48,491 nucleotides of DNA from Ktedonobacteraceae bacterium (GCA_013695595.1 JACDAE010000735.1:1-48491), one strand, 5' to 3'. Shown: positions 1 through 9,154, counted from the stretch's first letter. Notes: a model not told the origin generated them from the sequence alone. Numbers and translations: made by a program.

Positions 1-1432
1 CCTCACGAGCTAATGGCAGATCGGTTTCCGGCAGCAGGACCATGAACTCTTCCCCACCGTAACGGCCAATCGTATCGCCACCGCGTAAGACACTCTTCGC
101 ACGGCTCCCTAGCTCGCGTAGCACTGCATCACCTGCGCTGTGGCCGTGGGTATCGTTGACGCGTTTGAAGTGATCGCCATCAAAGAAGAGGATGGCGAGG
201 GGATGGCCGTAGCGGCGGGAGCGCTCGACCTCTTTCTCTAGATTCTCGAATAAGGCCCGGTGATTGGGGAGTCCCGTAAGTGGATCGGTGGTTGCCAGGG
301 CTTCCAGGTGAGCGTTGGCCTGTTTTAACGCTCCATTCTTCTCTTCGACGATGCTCTGAAGGCGCTGGAGAACGCGATTGAATTCGTGGATCTCATGTAT
401 CGTCAAGAACTGTTTGATAAAGACCAGCAGGAGCAGCAGCAGGCTGCAACAATACGTCACGATAGCCAGAATACTTGTGCGATCTATCCTCCATAGCGAG
501 AATACGAGCACCAGGACAAGAGGGATCAGTGCGTATGGCAGCAAAGAACGCCAGATAGGCATTGCTTCCAACGTAGTGGCATCCAACATCAAGGCCCGTG
601 TAATCTTCGCATCGGTACTCTGCCAGCGCAGAACTTGCAGCGATAATGCGAGCGCGAAATTTCCCCCTATCCATCCCAGGCTGATCCAGGTGGTATCAAG
701 ATCACCATGCAAAACTTTATAGAGCAGAATACTATCCATCAACACAAACAGGATCATGGCCAACGAGAGTCCACGGACTGCATTGCGCAGGCCGCGACGG
801 GTGATGGAGCGCGAAAGCAAGATGAGACAACTGATGAGCAGCAGATCGAAGAGCGCGTAGGCTGCATTAACTACCGTACCAGCGATGGGCATTGTCCGGT
901 TCTCAAACAGGATTGGCCCCAGGACAAAGTACCAACTAAAGGTAATCAATGTCATAATTAACATCAAGCTATCTATCAGGATGCGCAGAGGTACCTTGCT
1001 TTTTCCAGCGTCCCGTGGCAACAAGAAAATGCCGACCAGCAGGGCTGGATACGTTCCCAGGATCAAGAGCATGCCAGGAGCAGGAAGTTCCTCTGGCATG
1101 TACGCATTATAGTAAGTAAAGATGGCGTTGCCAACTCCTTGACACAGTAATGCAACGCTAAAAGCAAGTGGCACCCAGAGATGGAAACGACGCTGCAACC
1201 ACCCCGAAGAGTGTCTGGTTCCGATCCAGGCGAGTATCAGACTGGCGAATGCTCCTATTGTTACGGCTGAATCTCCGAATGCGCCGTTGCGGCGGACGAT
1301 GTGAAAGACATTCACGCTAAGTAGCCAGGCTAAATAAATTGCTAAAAATGAACCAGCAAATGCCAGGCTATACCAGAAGGAACGAGGAATGCCAGCAAAA
1401 CGTAGAGAAACGCCGTTTTTGTGCCTGTACAT
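1..1432 (-). CDS. Membrane-bound GGDEF diguanylate cyclase (3' end outside window)
   Basis: The frame stays open from an ATG at 1432 to the window edge (477 codons), so the C-terminus is missing. The first roughly 330 residues are strongly hydrophobic with about eight or nine membrane segments and resemble no sensor domain I can name. A short coiled linker leads into a GGDEF domain: TTDPLTGLPNHRALF starts it, GDHFKRVNDTHGHSAGD follows, and the active-site GGEEF lies at about residues 459-463. The family condenses two GTP to cyclic-di-GMP at the membrane. The start has a GAAAGG ribosome binding site 7 bases upstream. Active-site residues look intact, so activity is likely; the signal sensed is unknown. 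An EAL domain after the edge cannot be excluded. Confidence 0.88.
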   Translation of the reverse strand, partial: MYRHKNGVSLRFAGIPRSFWYSLAFAGSFLAIYLAWLLSVNVFHIVRRNGAFGDSAVTIGAFASLILAWIGTRHSSGWLQRRFHLWVPLAFSVALLCQGVGNAIFTYYNAYMPEELPAPGMLLILGTYPALLVGIFLLPRDAGKSKVPLRILIDSLMLIMTLITFSWYFVLGPILFENRTMPIAGTVVNAAYALFDLLLISCLILLSRSITRRGLRNAVRGLSLAMILFVLMDSILLYKVLHGDLDTTWISLGWIGGNFALALSLQVLRWQSTDAKITRALMLDATTLEAMPIWRSLLPYALIPLVLVLVFSLWRIDRTSILAIVTYCCSLLLLLLVFIKQFLTIHEIHEFNRVLQRLQSIVEEKNGALKQANAHLEALATTDPLTGLPNHRALFENLEKEVERSRRYGHPLAILFFDGDHFKRVNDTHGHSAGDAVLRELGSRAKSVLRGGDTIGRYGGEEFMVLLPETDLPLARE

Positions 1433-1591
1433 ACAGATGCCCTTTCGCCGATGACAGATTTCGGGGAAGCGAGATAGCTTATATAAGCCCCACTATTCAA
1501 ATAGAGAATGTCGTATGCATTTTCCACACACATCTCTATCGGCGAAATACACATATTCAATAGAACAAACGGTATCCAATTTGGAGCAATA

Positions 1592-1622
1592 GACGCCTTC
1601 ATTGAGGCAATATGAAGGCGTC
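1592..1622 (-). terminator. 10-bp hairpin downstream of the DHFR-like gene
   Basis: GACGCCTTCA (1592-1601) is perfectly inverted as TGAAGGCGTC (1613-1622) with an 11-base loop. It lies 130 bases after the stop of the leftward DHFR-like gene and upstream of the cyclase. There is no strong U tract, so termination is only a guess. The remaining sequence between 1433 and 1751 shows nothing else I can support. Confidence 0.35.
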
Positions 1623-1751
1623 AGGTGAATTGGGGCATATCGTCATTGTGGGAAAATACCGTTGTAGTAAGGAAGAATGAATGACTTCCCTACCCTGATT
1701 GGTGTTTGGTTCACGATCTGGATAGCTGGATTTATGAGTTAAACTGCATAA

Positions 1752-2333
1752 TCATGCACGAGCGTAGCTCATGAACACAACGCCTGATGGAAGTGGCTTT
1801 GATTCGATCAGGCGCAGGTTCATACGCTGCCCCTCGGGGAAGAGCTTCTTGCCACTGCCGAGCACAATTGGGTAAACATGGAGGCTATATTCGTCAATCA
1901 GATCGTGTTCGGCCAGGGCATGAACCAGCACGCTGCTGCCATCTATGATGATGTTCTTGCCCGGCTGTGCTTTCAATGTGCGTATTTCCTCGATAACATT
2001 GCCGCTGATCAAGGTTGAGTTGCGCCAGGCCGAGGTCGTTGTCAGTGTTGTAGAAACAACGTACTTTGGCACGGTATTCATGAGGTCGCCAAACGGGTCA
2101 CCAACTGGCATTAGTTCAAATGCCCCACCGTGAATCTGCCATGTTTTGCGTCCCAGAAGCAGCGCATCACAGTAGTTCATTTCCTCAAAGAAGTGCGCTC
2201 CAATGTCATCGTGCCAGAATGGCCATGTCCACCCACCGTGGGTGAAGCCGTCATCGGTATCTTCTTCTGCGCCACCAGGCGCTTGTATGACATTATCCAG
2301 TGATACAAACTCTGAGACAACGATCTTTCGCAT
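1752..2333 (-). CDS. DHFR/RibD C-terminal-like reductase
   Basis: A 193-residue protein of the RibD C-terminal/dihydrofolate reductase-like superfamily (YyaP/YwjB type), soluble and presumed NADPH-dependent; the substrate is unknown. Visible marks are VSLDNVIQAPGG near the N-terminus, LLLGRKTW around residue 60, IDGSSVLVHAL around 130 and PIVLGSGKKLFPEG around 155. A longer frame begins at 2459, but ATG 2333 is preceded by a perfect GGAGGAAATT ribosome binding site and starts exactly where the family starts. The MerR gene at 2511-3254 lies upstream on the same strand with a 177-base gap, so the two may be co-transcribed. Confidence 0.87.
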   Translation of the reverse strand: MRKIVVSEFVSLDNVIQAPGGAEEDTDDGFTHGGWTWPFWHDDIGAHFFEEMNYCDALLLGRKTWQIHGGAFELMPVGDPFGDLMNTVPKYVVSTTLTTTSAWRNSTLISGNVIEEIRTLKAQPGKNIIIDGSSVLVHALAEHDLIDEYSLHVYPIVLGSGKKLFPEGQRMNLRLIESKPLPSGVVFMSYARA

Positions 2334-2510
2334 AATTTCCTCCGTATCAAGTAATATCTCTAGATTTTCAATAGTAAAACTCAGCTTCCTGGGAAATAAG
2401 GTCACATGACTCCATGTCTCGAAGGACAGGGGTTTGTCACTCCTCTCACGCTTGCCCATGGATCAGGGAGGGATACTAAGATTATAGGTGGGTACTCTTA
2501 ACTCTTCTTT

Positions 2511-3254
2511 TTATTGTCTCGCAAAGTGGTTACCGTGTTGTGGGCCAAAATCGCTCACATAGTGTTGAAAGGAGGCCAATGCGTTAATGCACGCCCAGCT
2601 TGTTTTCGTCAGTTCCTCACGCTTTTTCTCCACAGCTACGATGGCTTGTTCTGGTCGACCCGCCGCTAGCTCGTCGAGCACCGGCTGGATGACGTTGAAG
2701 GTGTAACCAGCATCTCTGAGCAAGACCACGACACGCAGGCGGTGCATCTGCTGCTCGTCATAGAGGCGGTAGCGGCTGTTCTGGTCGCGCACAGGGTGTA
2801 AAAGGCCCTGCTGTTCCCAAAAATGCAGGGACGAGACACGCACGCCCACTTGTTTGGCAGCCTCTCCTACTCGGAAGTGTTGAGGATGGGAGGAGTTGTG
2901 CACGGGGGTGGATTGCGAGGCCAATGTACGTAGGGCGGCGAGCGTCTGTTCAAGCTGGAAACGTTTATTGGCAAGCTCGGCGTGACGCTCGTCGATCGTT
3001 GCAAGCGCGGCGGGAAGATCACCTCGATGAAGCGCTTGCATGATCGCTGGCGTTCGTTGCCAGCCGTAGCCATGAACCATGCTTCTCACCGTTTGGAGGG
3101 CCGCAAGATGCTGCTGCGTGTAGAGGCGATAGCCGCTCGGACTTCGCTGTGCTTGCGGTATCAAGCCATTGGCCTCGTAATTGCGCACTTGTTGGACACT
3201 GATGTTTCCAGCCAGTGCGAGATCGTGGGTACGCAGATAGGGATGAGCTGTCAT
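2511..3254 (-). CDS. MerR-family regulator with two tandem HTH domains
   Basis: A 247-residue cytoplasmic transcription factor containing two MerR-type winged helix domains. The first (about residues 8-75) reads SVQQVRNYEANGLIP and SPSGYRLYTQQHLAAL. The second (about 127-195) reads RVGEAAKQVGVRVSSLHFWEQQGLL and SRYRLYDEQQMHRLRVV. MerR proteins usually have one such domain and dimerise; here one chain carries both half-site readers, an arrangement also seen in other bacterial tandem-MerR proteins. A predicted helical spacer joins them and no metal-binding cysteines are evident. The gene probably regulates itself and the DHFR-like gene downstream. The sequence from 3255 to 3558 holds only its upstream region. 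Confidence 0.85.
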   Translation of the reverse strand: MTAHPYLRTHDLALAGNISVQQVRNYEANGLIPQAQRSPSGYRLYTQQHLAALQTVRSMVHGYGWQRTPAIMQALHRGDLPAALATIDERHAELANKRFQLEQTLAALRTLASQSTPVHNSSHPQHFRVGEAAKQVGVRVSSLHFWEQQGLLHPVRDQNSRYRLYDEQQMHRLRVVVLLRDAGYTFNVIQPVLDELAAGRPEQAIVAVEKKREELTKTSWACINALASFQHYVSDFGPQHGNHFARQ

Positions 3255-3558
3255 GTAAAACTCCCAGGTTCCTTTAGAGGTTTTCTAATGTATACTCTTC
3301 TTTTTACCACATCGAACAAGAATATTGAACCTGAAAGGAGTCTGGTAGACCTATAGGCAAGCTCTAAATGCTGCTCAACCCTCCAATTGGGCATCGGTGT
3401 TGTACAGTAGATATGTGATCCAGAAAAAAAGCCTGGCCAGCGCGGGATCAAAATGTATGCATGCATCTGAATGGGAATGTTACCCTACATGAGGCAATGG
3501 TATGTTATCTGTTGCCCCATGTAGGGTAGCTATGAAGCGAATGATGGAGGGAACTCAT

Positions 3559-3712
3559 ATGCCTGAAGCACTATTACATGACGGAAGCACCATCGAGATT
3601 GAGATTCACGGTGCAGGACCGACTCTGCTGCTGCCAGTCAATTCACAACCAGTGACCGGAGAGCAGGCCGAGCAAATGCGCAAGTATGGAGCTGATCCAT
3701 CAGCTCTTGAGG
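3559..3712 (+). pseudogene. 5' fragment of an alpha/beta hydrolase gene
   Basis: ATG 3559 has a good GGAGGG ribosome binding site and opens with MPEALLHDGSTIEIEIHG followed by GPTLLLPVN, the beginning of an alpha/beta hydrolase family I recognise from this phylum. After about 50 residues, near ADPSA, family similarity ends and the frame runs antisense through the tail of an ATP-grasp gene. The catalytic Ser, Asp and His regions are all missing. This is a truncated remnant whose control region survives; the rest was lost at a junction near 3710. Confidence 0.55.
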
Positions 3713-4307
3713 GCAGCCCTGCAACCTGCCCATCGCCAGTTTCAACAATATTCCAGGTTCCATCACACTTCAGTGCAACATCCATCGTGAAAAAGCGGCT
3801 CTGAATCTTTTGCGCAACCTGGCGAAAGAGTTCAAGCGGGGGAGAGGTATCGTTCTTATCGCCATAATCGCCTTCTTCCCAATAGGGCGTCGAGAGGATG
3901 ATCTGACCATCAAGAACAAACAGCCGGAACTCCCTCGTCAAAGGCATATGACTCCTGGAGTGTGATGTTAATGGCTCAAAGTCGACGAACTCACGAAAAA
4001 CAAGTCCTTCGTTCAAATCTTCGCCCTGCAGTTGTAAGAAGCGCGTAACTACACGCTCAACAGCTTGTCGATCAGATGCTGAAGGGATATAGCACGCTTC
4101 GTTCCATTCATGCTTCCTCGACTTGACGAAATCCTTGACGATTATGGGCGTATCTCCAAATGGACGGAGTAGAGCCATCACCTCATCTATGGAAACATTA
4201 GATCCAGTCTTGAGCCATGCTGAGCGAGGCGTCATCCCTTCAATGAGTGGATAGGACTCTGGCAGATAATGACAGTGCGTATAGTATTCGTCCACTTGTG
4301 CATACAA
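3606..4307 (-). pseudogene. ATP-grasp domain protein truncated at both ends
   Basis: The frame encodes the central part of an R2K-like ATP-grasp protein: HCHYLPESYP and IEGMTPRSAWL, then GDTPIIVKDFVKSRKHEW, LVFREFVDFEPL, REFRLFVLDGQI, and the metal-binding end WNIVETGDGQVAGLP. The family joins carboxylates to amines using ATP; the substrate cannot be told. The last 30 residues are antisense to the hydrolase fragment at 3559, so the true gene stops near 3715. The only start is a weak TTG at 4307, where a histidine kinase fragment begins on the other strand. About 60 N-terminal residues usual for the family appear to be missing. I read it as an inserted or rearranged remnant. Confidence 0.55.
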
Positions 4308-4756
4308 TGGTCACCAACGAAACGCCATTGGCGTGGTGCTCAAGCATGGTTGAAATCGTGCTAGACCTTCCACCTGTATTACCGCTTGTTCACGCGGATG
4401 CACAACGTCTGGAGCAAGCGCTGCGTAATGTGCTGCGTAATGCCCTGCGTCATACATTGCCCGGTGGCATGGTTATCGTCGCCGCCCAGAGTACAGACGA
4501 ACATGTCATCGTGACCATCGAAGATACCGGCGAAGGCATTGCTCCCGATGAGTTGGAACATATCTGGGAACGTTTCTATCAAGCTCAGAAATCGCAGGCA
4601 CAGGGGGGAACAGGTTTAGGATTAGCCCTTGTCAAGGAGTGGATAGAAGAGATGGGAGGGCAGATCAGCGTCAGCAGCGTGCTACATGAGGGCAGTATCT
4701 TCACCTTCACCCTCTCACGTGTGGAAAAGAAAGAAAACGCAGAGCGAAAGTTTTGA
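4307..4756 (+). pseudogene. Histidine kinase ATPase-domain fragment
   Basis: About 149 residues code a complete HATPase_c domain: N box LRNVLRNALRHT, G1 box DTGEGIAP, F box WERFYQAQ, G2 box GGTGLGLALVKEW, and the ending GSIFTFTLSR. The phospho-accepting HisKA domain, any sensor and any membrane segments are absent, because similarity begins at the junction with the ATP-grasp remnant near 4310-4350. There is no convincing ribosome binding site. It is most likely the 3' remnant of a two-component sensor kinase; no response regulator lies beside it. Confidence 0.6.
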
Positions 4757-4786
4757 TTATTGTAAAAGCGAATTTTTATCTCCCTC

Positions 4787-4818
4787 TTGACTTTCACCCT
4801 ACCTGAAGGTTGTATGCT
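4787..4818 (+). promoter_or_regulatory. MerR-type promoter with 20-bp spacer
   Basis: TTGACT (4787-4792) and TATGCT (4813-4818) are separated by 20 bases, longer than the 17 bases best for sigma-70 and typical of MerR-controlled promoters. The spacer holds an imperfect dyad, ACCCTACCTGAAGGTT, where a MerR dimer would untwist the DNA. It lies 54 bases before the MerR gene at 4872, so autoregulation is likely. Confidence 0.7.
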
Positions 4819-4871
4819 GATGACAAGAGCTGTTCACCTATTTGCAAATGGGCAGGAAGAGATGAGGTGAG

Positions 4872-5699
4872 ATGTTAAAGATTCGCGATTTTGCCAGGCT
4901 CGCCGAGGTGTCGATGACCACCCTGCGTTACTACGACGAGATCGGACTCCTCAAGCCGATCCAGGTTGATCCTGAGACGGGCTATCGGTTCTACACGATG
5001 GATCAGTTGCCGTACCTGCATCGCATTCTGGCGTTCAAAGAACTCGGATTGGGACTCACACAGATCGTCGAGATTCTGGACGAAGGCATTTCTCCTGAGG
5101 TATTGCAAGGGATGCTGCGGCTCAGGCAGGCACAACTCCAGCAGCATCTCCAGGCGGAACAGGAGCAACTCGTGCGCATAAATGCACGACTTCTATCCCT
5201 TGAGCAAGGCAGTTCTCTGCCGGTCTATGAAGTCGTGCTCAAAGCGGTCAAGCCGATCACAGGTGTCTCTCTGAGCGTGACGAAGACTGATCTGGTGGAT
5301 CAGGTACACTGGGTTGATGTAATCGACGCTCTGTTGAAGCGCTGTGGGGTCAAACCCATCGATCATCTGCTTGTGCTTCATCCTGAGAGTGAGGACGAGC
5401 ATACTCCACGTTCAGTGGAGATTGTCGCACCTGTTGACTGGAGAGACACCGATATTCTGGCAACACGGAGTGAGGGACGGCTGACACGGTGCGAGTTGCC
5501 AGCTTTTCCCCACATGGCGAGTATCCTTCATCAAGGACCTCCTGCGCTGGTGATGCCAGCCTATCAAGCACTAGGAACCTGGATGGAGAACAATGCATAT
5601 ACTATCGTTGGACCACGCCGCAAGATTTGCCTGCGCCGGGGAGAACGTCTTGACGACACGCTCATCGAGATCCAGTTTCCGGTCGAGAAAGCGGTGTGA
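4872..5699 (+). CDS. MerR-family regulator with GyrI-like effector domain
   Basis: A 275-residue BmrR-like regulator. Residues 1-70 form the MerR winged helix (MTTLRYYDEIGLLKPIQVD and GYRFYTMDQLPYLHRI); residues about 75-115 form the dimerising coiled coil rich in Gln and Leu; residues about 120-275 form a GyrI-like ligand-binding domain ending in IEIQFPVEKAV. Proteins of this type bind hydrophobic drugs or metabolites and open promoters whose -35/-10 spacing is too long. Such a promoter lies just upstream. GAGGTGAG precedes the ATG. The Ddn-like gene begins 99 bases downstream on the same strand and is the likely target. Confidence 0.9.
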   Translation: MLKIRDFARLAEVSMTTLRYYDEIGLLKPIQVDPETGYRFYTMDQLPYLHRILAFKELGLGLTQIVEILDEGISPEVLQGMLRLRQAQLQQHLQAEQEQLVRINARLLSLEQGSSLPVYEVVLKAVKPITGVSLSVTKTDLVDQVHWVDVIDALLKRCGVKPIDHLLVLHPESEDEHTPRSVEIVAPVDWRDTDILATRSEGRLTRCELPAFPHMASILHQGPPALVMPAYQALGTWMENNAYTIVGPRRKICLRRGERLDDTLIEIQFPVEKAV

Positions 5700-5798
5700 A
5701 CGAGATTGTTTATATGTACAACAGGATTGTGGATATCATCGAAGTAGTAATGTAGACGATCGATGCCGCGAGAATCGGTATCGAGAAGAGGAAAAACA

Positions 5799-6224
5799 AT
5801 GCCGACACGTCCAAATAATGAGTGGAATCAGAAGATGATCGAAGATTTTCGTGCCAACAGAGGCAAGGTTCGTGGGATGGTTGAAGGGACATTTCTACCG
5901 ATGGCCCTGCTGACAACCATTGGTGCCAGGAGTGGTCAGCCGCGTGTAACTCCGGTAGTGTACGTGCAAGAGGGTGATCGTTTGTTCGTCTCTGCATCCA
6001 ATGGAGGTATGCCAACCAATCCCAATTGGTATCACAATATTCTTGCTCATCCAGAGGTGGCGGTCGAAGTTGGTGATCAGAAATTTCAGGCGAAAGCCGT
6101 TGTGATAACTGGGAAGGAGCGCGACGAGCTCTACGCAAAGCAAGCCAGGCTCATGCCCAACTTCGAGGAGTACCAGCAGCAGACGACACGCGTCATTCCC
6201 GTCGTGGAGTTGGTTCGCCAGTAA
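5799..6224 (+). CDS. Deazaflavin/F420-dependent nitroreductase-family (Ddn-like) protein
   Basis: A 141-residue split-barrel protein of the deazaflavin-dependent nitroreductase family. Visible marks are LLTTIGARSGQPRVTPV, VSASNGG, NPNWYHNILAHPEVAVEVG and a C-terminal VIPVVELVR. Relatives reduce quinones or nitro compounds with F420H2, and some bind FMN; the cofactor cannot be settled from sequence. A longer frame starts at 5763, but ATG 5799 has a GAGAAGAGG site and matches the family start. It follows a drug-sensing-type MerR gene, suggesting an inducible detoxification pair. Confidence 0.85.
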   Translation: MPTRPNNEWNQKMIEDFRANRGKVRGMVEGTFLPMALLTTIGARSGQPRVTPVVYVQEGDRLFVSASNGGMPTNPNWYHNILAHPEVAVEVGDQKFQAKAVVITGKERDELYAKQARLMPNFEEYQQQTTRVIPVVELVRQ

Positions 6225-6249
6225 GCGTGGAGATTGCCAAAGGGGACAC

Positions 6250-6290
6250 TGCATCCAGACCTTCGCGTTCAGTTTTCAGGTTTGGATGCA
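6250..6290. terminator. Hairpin between convergent genes
   Basis: TGCATCCAGACC (6250-6261) pairs with GGTTTGGATGCA (6279-6290) with one G-U wobble and a 17-base loop. It lies between the rightward Ddn-like gene and the leftward esterase, where a two-way terminator would be expected, though no long T run follows. Confidence 0.5.
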
Positions 6291-6361
6291 ATGACCCTGC
6301 CCCCGAATAAGCCAGGTATTCCATGAAATTGTTCTATCAAACGGTATCGCAGAGACGCTGT

Positions 6362-7819
6362 TTATCTCCACTGCAGCCAGATCAATCCATGATACAACTG
6401 GGCTTCCCAAACATTCCAGTCATGATATCCATTCTCCAGATCAAAGGTGTAGTCCAGGTGAAGTGCCTTCAGTTCCAGGATAAATCGTTGAGTATCGGTG
6501 TAGTAAGGCTGATCTTTTGTTGCTGCCCCTAGAAAGATGCGCATCTTCCAGGCTTGTGGCCTCGCCGGCAAGACGAAGGCAGGACTATTGGCTTGCATAT
6601 AGGCTGTATTCTGTCCCCAGATGCTCCCGTCTGCTGCATAGTATCCTGCCAGCGAGATGACTGAGCCAAAGATATCGGGATGATGAACAGCAATATTCAT
6701 AGCACCGAATCCCCCCATGGAGAAGCCACCAATTGCTCGATAGCCGGATGTGGGGATAGTGCGATACTTCTGATCGATAAAGTGCACCAGGTCCAAAGCC
6801 ACGAAGTTTTCCATGAGTTGCTTCTGATCAAAGCTGTTTCCCCACTCACTGGTGTCTCCATTTCGCCCATTCCCATCAGGAAAAATCATGATCAATTCGG
6901 GTATCGCGCTATGCCCGATAAGAGTATCAGCAGATTGTACCGCTTTGCCACCTCTGATCCAGTCGTACTCGCTCCCTGGAGAGCCGTGAAGCAGGTAAAG
7001 TGTGGGATACCGCCGTTCAGGTATTGTTGTATCTTGATAGGATGGGGGAAGGTAAACCAGGAACGAACGGCGTTGCCCGTGGAACGCCGGGCTGGCTATG
7101 CTCTCAGCGATTAAGGTGCCACGTGTGGCAACTGCTGGAGGATTGTGTAACCCAACATCGGGCGAAAAAAATAACAGATCACCAATGCCATTGCTCAATA
7201 GAAAGAGTCCTAGCAGTGTCAAAAGACCAACCCAGGCAGAGAAAAGGTTCCATGCGCTACGTTGTCGCACCTTTTCTCCAGCAAGCTTCTTTGCTTGCGT
7301 GGAACTGAAACGTGTGTGCCAGATCAGTTGCGCCAGTTGCCAGATGGGATCAAGCAACACTTCACCCAACACACTGCCTATGGCTGCGCCAAGATAGACA
7401 CAGAGCAGTCCGCTGGCAAGGAGAACAGAAATTGTATGTACCAACACGCTCGTATTGAGCTCTTCAAGGTGCCCAGCGGGATCATAGTGTGGCGATAGTT
7501 CTTGATGAAGGAATGGCAGAATGTAGCTGAGGCTATATATGATTCCAGCTCCGATCGTGGCTCCCAGGCGTTGTCGGATTACCATTACGCTGATCAGGGC
7601 GGCACTGGTACTCAAAAATAGCGCGGAGATTAACCCGGTGGTTAAAGGATCGAGACCAGCAGCAGCTATGGGTGCGGTGAGGGTTTTCATGACAACTGGA
7701 GAAAAAAACAACAGAGCAGAGAGTAGTGCGATGATCAATCCAATCAAGCTGCGCCAGAGTGGGGCATACCGCTTCCAGCGCGCTTGCCGTTCCAACTCTG
7801 GTGCTTTTCGTGTATCCAT
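6362..7819 (-). CDS. Membrane-anchored esterase (PF00756 / esterase D type)
   Basis: A 485-residue protein. The first roughly 230 residues carry about five membrane segments; the remainder is an alpha/beta hydrolase of the putative-esterase family that also includes antigen 85 and enterochelin esterases. Seen are the oxyanion loop LYLLHGSPGSEYDW, the conserved MIFPDGNGRNG, the nucleophile elbow GGFSMGGFGAM (catalytic Ser) and a C-terminal His in ENGYHDWNVW. The topology suggests the hydrolase faces outward, acting on an envelope or extracellular ester; the substrate is unknown. ATG 7819 is chosen over a longer frame at 7897 because of AGAGGA upstream and the hydrophilic start MDTRKAPELERQ. 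It seems monocistronic. Confidence 0.85.
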   Translation of the reverse strand: MDTRKAPELERQARWKRYAPLWRSLIGLIIALLSALLFFSPVVMKTLTAPIAAAGLDPLTTGLISALFLSTSAALISVMVIRQRLGATIGAGIIYSLSYILPFLHQELSPHYDPAGHLEELNTSVLVHTISVLLASGLLCVYLGAAIGSVLGEVLLDPIWQLAQLIWHTRFSSTQAKKLAGEKVRQRSAWNLFSAWVGLLTLLGLFLLSNGIGDLLFFSPDVGLHNPPAVATRGTLIAESIASPAFHGQRRSFLVYLPPSYQDTTIPERRYPTLYLLHGSPGSEYDWIRGGKAVQSADTLIGHSAIPELIMIFPDGNGRNGDTSEWGNSFDQKQLMENFVALDLVHFIDQKYRTIPTSGYRAIGGFSMGGFGAMNIAVHHPDIFGSVISLAGYYAADGSIWGQNTAYMQANSPAFVLPARPQAWKMRIFLGAATKDQPYYTDTQRFILELKALHLDYTFDLENGYHDWNVWEAQLYHGLIWLQWR

Positions 7820-7904
7820 ATAGAAATCCTCTTTTAGCGCCTGCACCCTTTGAGCAGGACAGAAGCGAATTGGTCGCCTCTGTCCGTTTCTTTCCACTCC
7901 TATT

Positions 7905-9107
7905 CTACCAGAGGGTGAGCGATTTTACCTCGTCGAAGTCCGCGTTGACCTTTGCAGTGCCCGCAAGGGCATACTGCCAGGCTTGCGTTTTGCCTCCGCA
8001 AGTCGGGCTTGTTGGTGCAAAGATCGGTTTGTTCGCCTTGGTCGTCGCTGTACGGCTTGGTTCCGTCGAGTAGAGCACTGTATTGGCAATAACGGTACTG
8101 CCGCTCGCACAGAAGGCACTATTGAAGCCACTACTACCCGGAAGTGGATTCTCATAAATGCCAGCTTTATAGCCTGCGGCTGTAATGGTTTTGTACCAGT
8201 CCTGTATGAATGTCGAATCTACAGCTGAACCGACCTCAACATCAGCGAAGAGAGTATTGCCGGTTGGTACACCGAGCGCTTTAGCCTGCTGAATAGCCTG
8301 ATTCGCTTTTGTCGTACCCTCGGAACTGGTATCGCCCCCGTGATCAGATTCGATCAACAGAATCTTGATGCTTTGGCCGTGGATGTACGAAACTTCGGAT
8401 TTCGTCAGTCCTGTTGTGAAGCCCGTTTCCTGGTCCAGATAGCGCCCTACGAAGTCTGGCGTTCCATAGTTGGACTTGATGCTACTCAGAAATGCTGAGG
8501 TGATGGAAGCCGTCGTATCTACCCCCCACAATGTCGAACCGGGTGGGGGGGTGGAAGTCGGAGCGGGCGTAGGAGTCGGTGGTGGGGGCGATTTGCCGCC
8601 AACAAGGCTGCTCCAGGTCTGTGGGCCCGCAATGCCATCGACGCCCAGACCTTGTTTGCTCTGATAGCTCTTGACGGCGGCGACTGTGAGAGGGCCAAAA
8701 TCGCTATCGACAACGAGATTGGCTCCATGCGCATTCAGTTGACGCTGCAAGGCTTTAACGGCGGAGCCTGTGTTGCCCTGTTGGGTCGTAATGATGAGAA
8801 CCGGCCAGGTCTGTGGACCAACAATGCCATCGACGCTCAACCCATGGGCCGACTGAAAAGAACGAACAGTCGAGGCCGTTTGTGGGCCGAAATCTCCATC
8901 AATAGAAAGTGAATACCCATGAGCTTGTAGCATTAACTGAATGCTGTAGACGTTTTCTCCGGTGCTGCCTTGTCCAACGTCAGGCCAGGAATATGTCGCA
9001 GCGTGTGCCAAAGTGGTAGAGGTAAATACCCCTATACCGAGTGCAAGGATCATTGCCAACATTAGCAGGGAACTGAGAGCTAATAAGCGAGGCTTCTTTT
9101 GTTGCAT
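7905..9107 (-). CDS. Secreted protein with two peptidoglycan-binding domains and a DUF1906 glycosidase-like domain
   Basis: A 400-residue exported protein. Residues 1-36 are a signal peptide ending ALAHA. Two PG_binding_1 repeats follow (about 42-105 and 110-170), each with the DGDFGPQT or DSDFGPLT core and the VDGI(V/A)GPQTW ending. A Pro/Thr linker leads to a DUF1906 (Rv2525c-like) TIM-barrel domain: WGVDTTASI, FVGRYL, ILLIESDHGG, LFADVEVG, KAGIYENP and the ending QAWQYALAG with FDEV. The family is related to GH25 lysozymes and probably acts on cell wall. GAAGGAAGG precedes the ATG. It lies 47 bases after the amidase-like gene at 9155, so the two likely share a transcript. Confidence 0.88.
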   Translation of the reverse strand: MQQKKPRLLALSSLLMLAMILALGIGVFTSTTLAHAATYSWPDVGQGSTGENVYSIQLMLQAHGYSLSIDGDFGPQTASTVRSFQSAHGLSVDGIVGPQTWPVLIITTQQGNTGSAVKALQRQLNAHGANLVVDSDFGPLTVAAVKSYQSKQGLGVDGIAGPQTWSSLVGGKSPPPPTPTPAPTSTPPPGSTLWGVDTTASITSAFLSSIKSNYGTPDFVGRYLDQETGFTTGLTKSEVSYIHGQSIKILLIESDHGGDTSSEGTTKANQAIQQAKALGVPTGNTLFADVEVGSAVDSTFIQDWYKTITAAGYKAGIYENPLPGSSGFNSAFCASGSTVIANTVLYSTEPSRTATTKANKPIFAPTSPTCGGKTQAWQYALAGTAKVNADFDEVKSLTLW

Positions 9108-9154
9108 CTTGTATACCTTCCTTCTGGACTCATTTCATTGCCAGATTTACATTT

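Noticed and set aside
1342-1602. An 86-codon leftward frame overlapping the start of the cyclase gene.
   Set aside because: It is out of frame with the GGDEF gene, which has a clear ATG and ribosome binding site at 1432; no support for a second protein.
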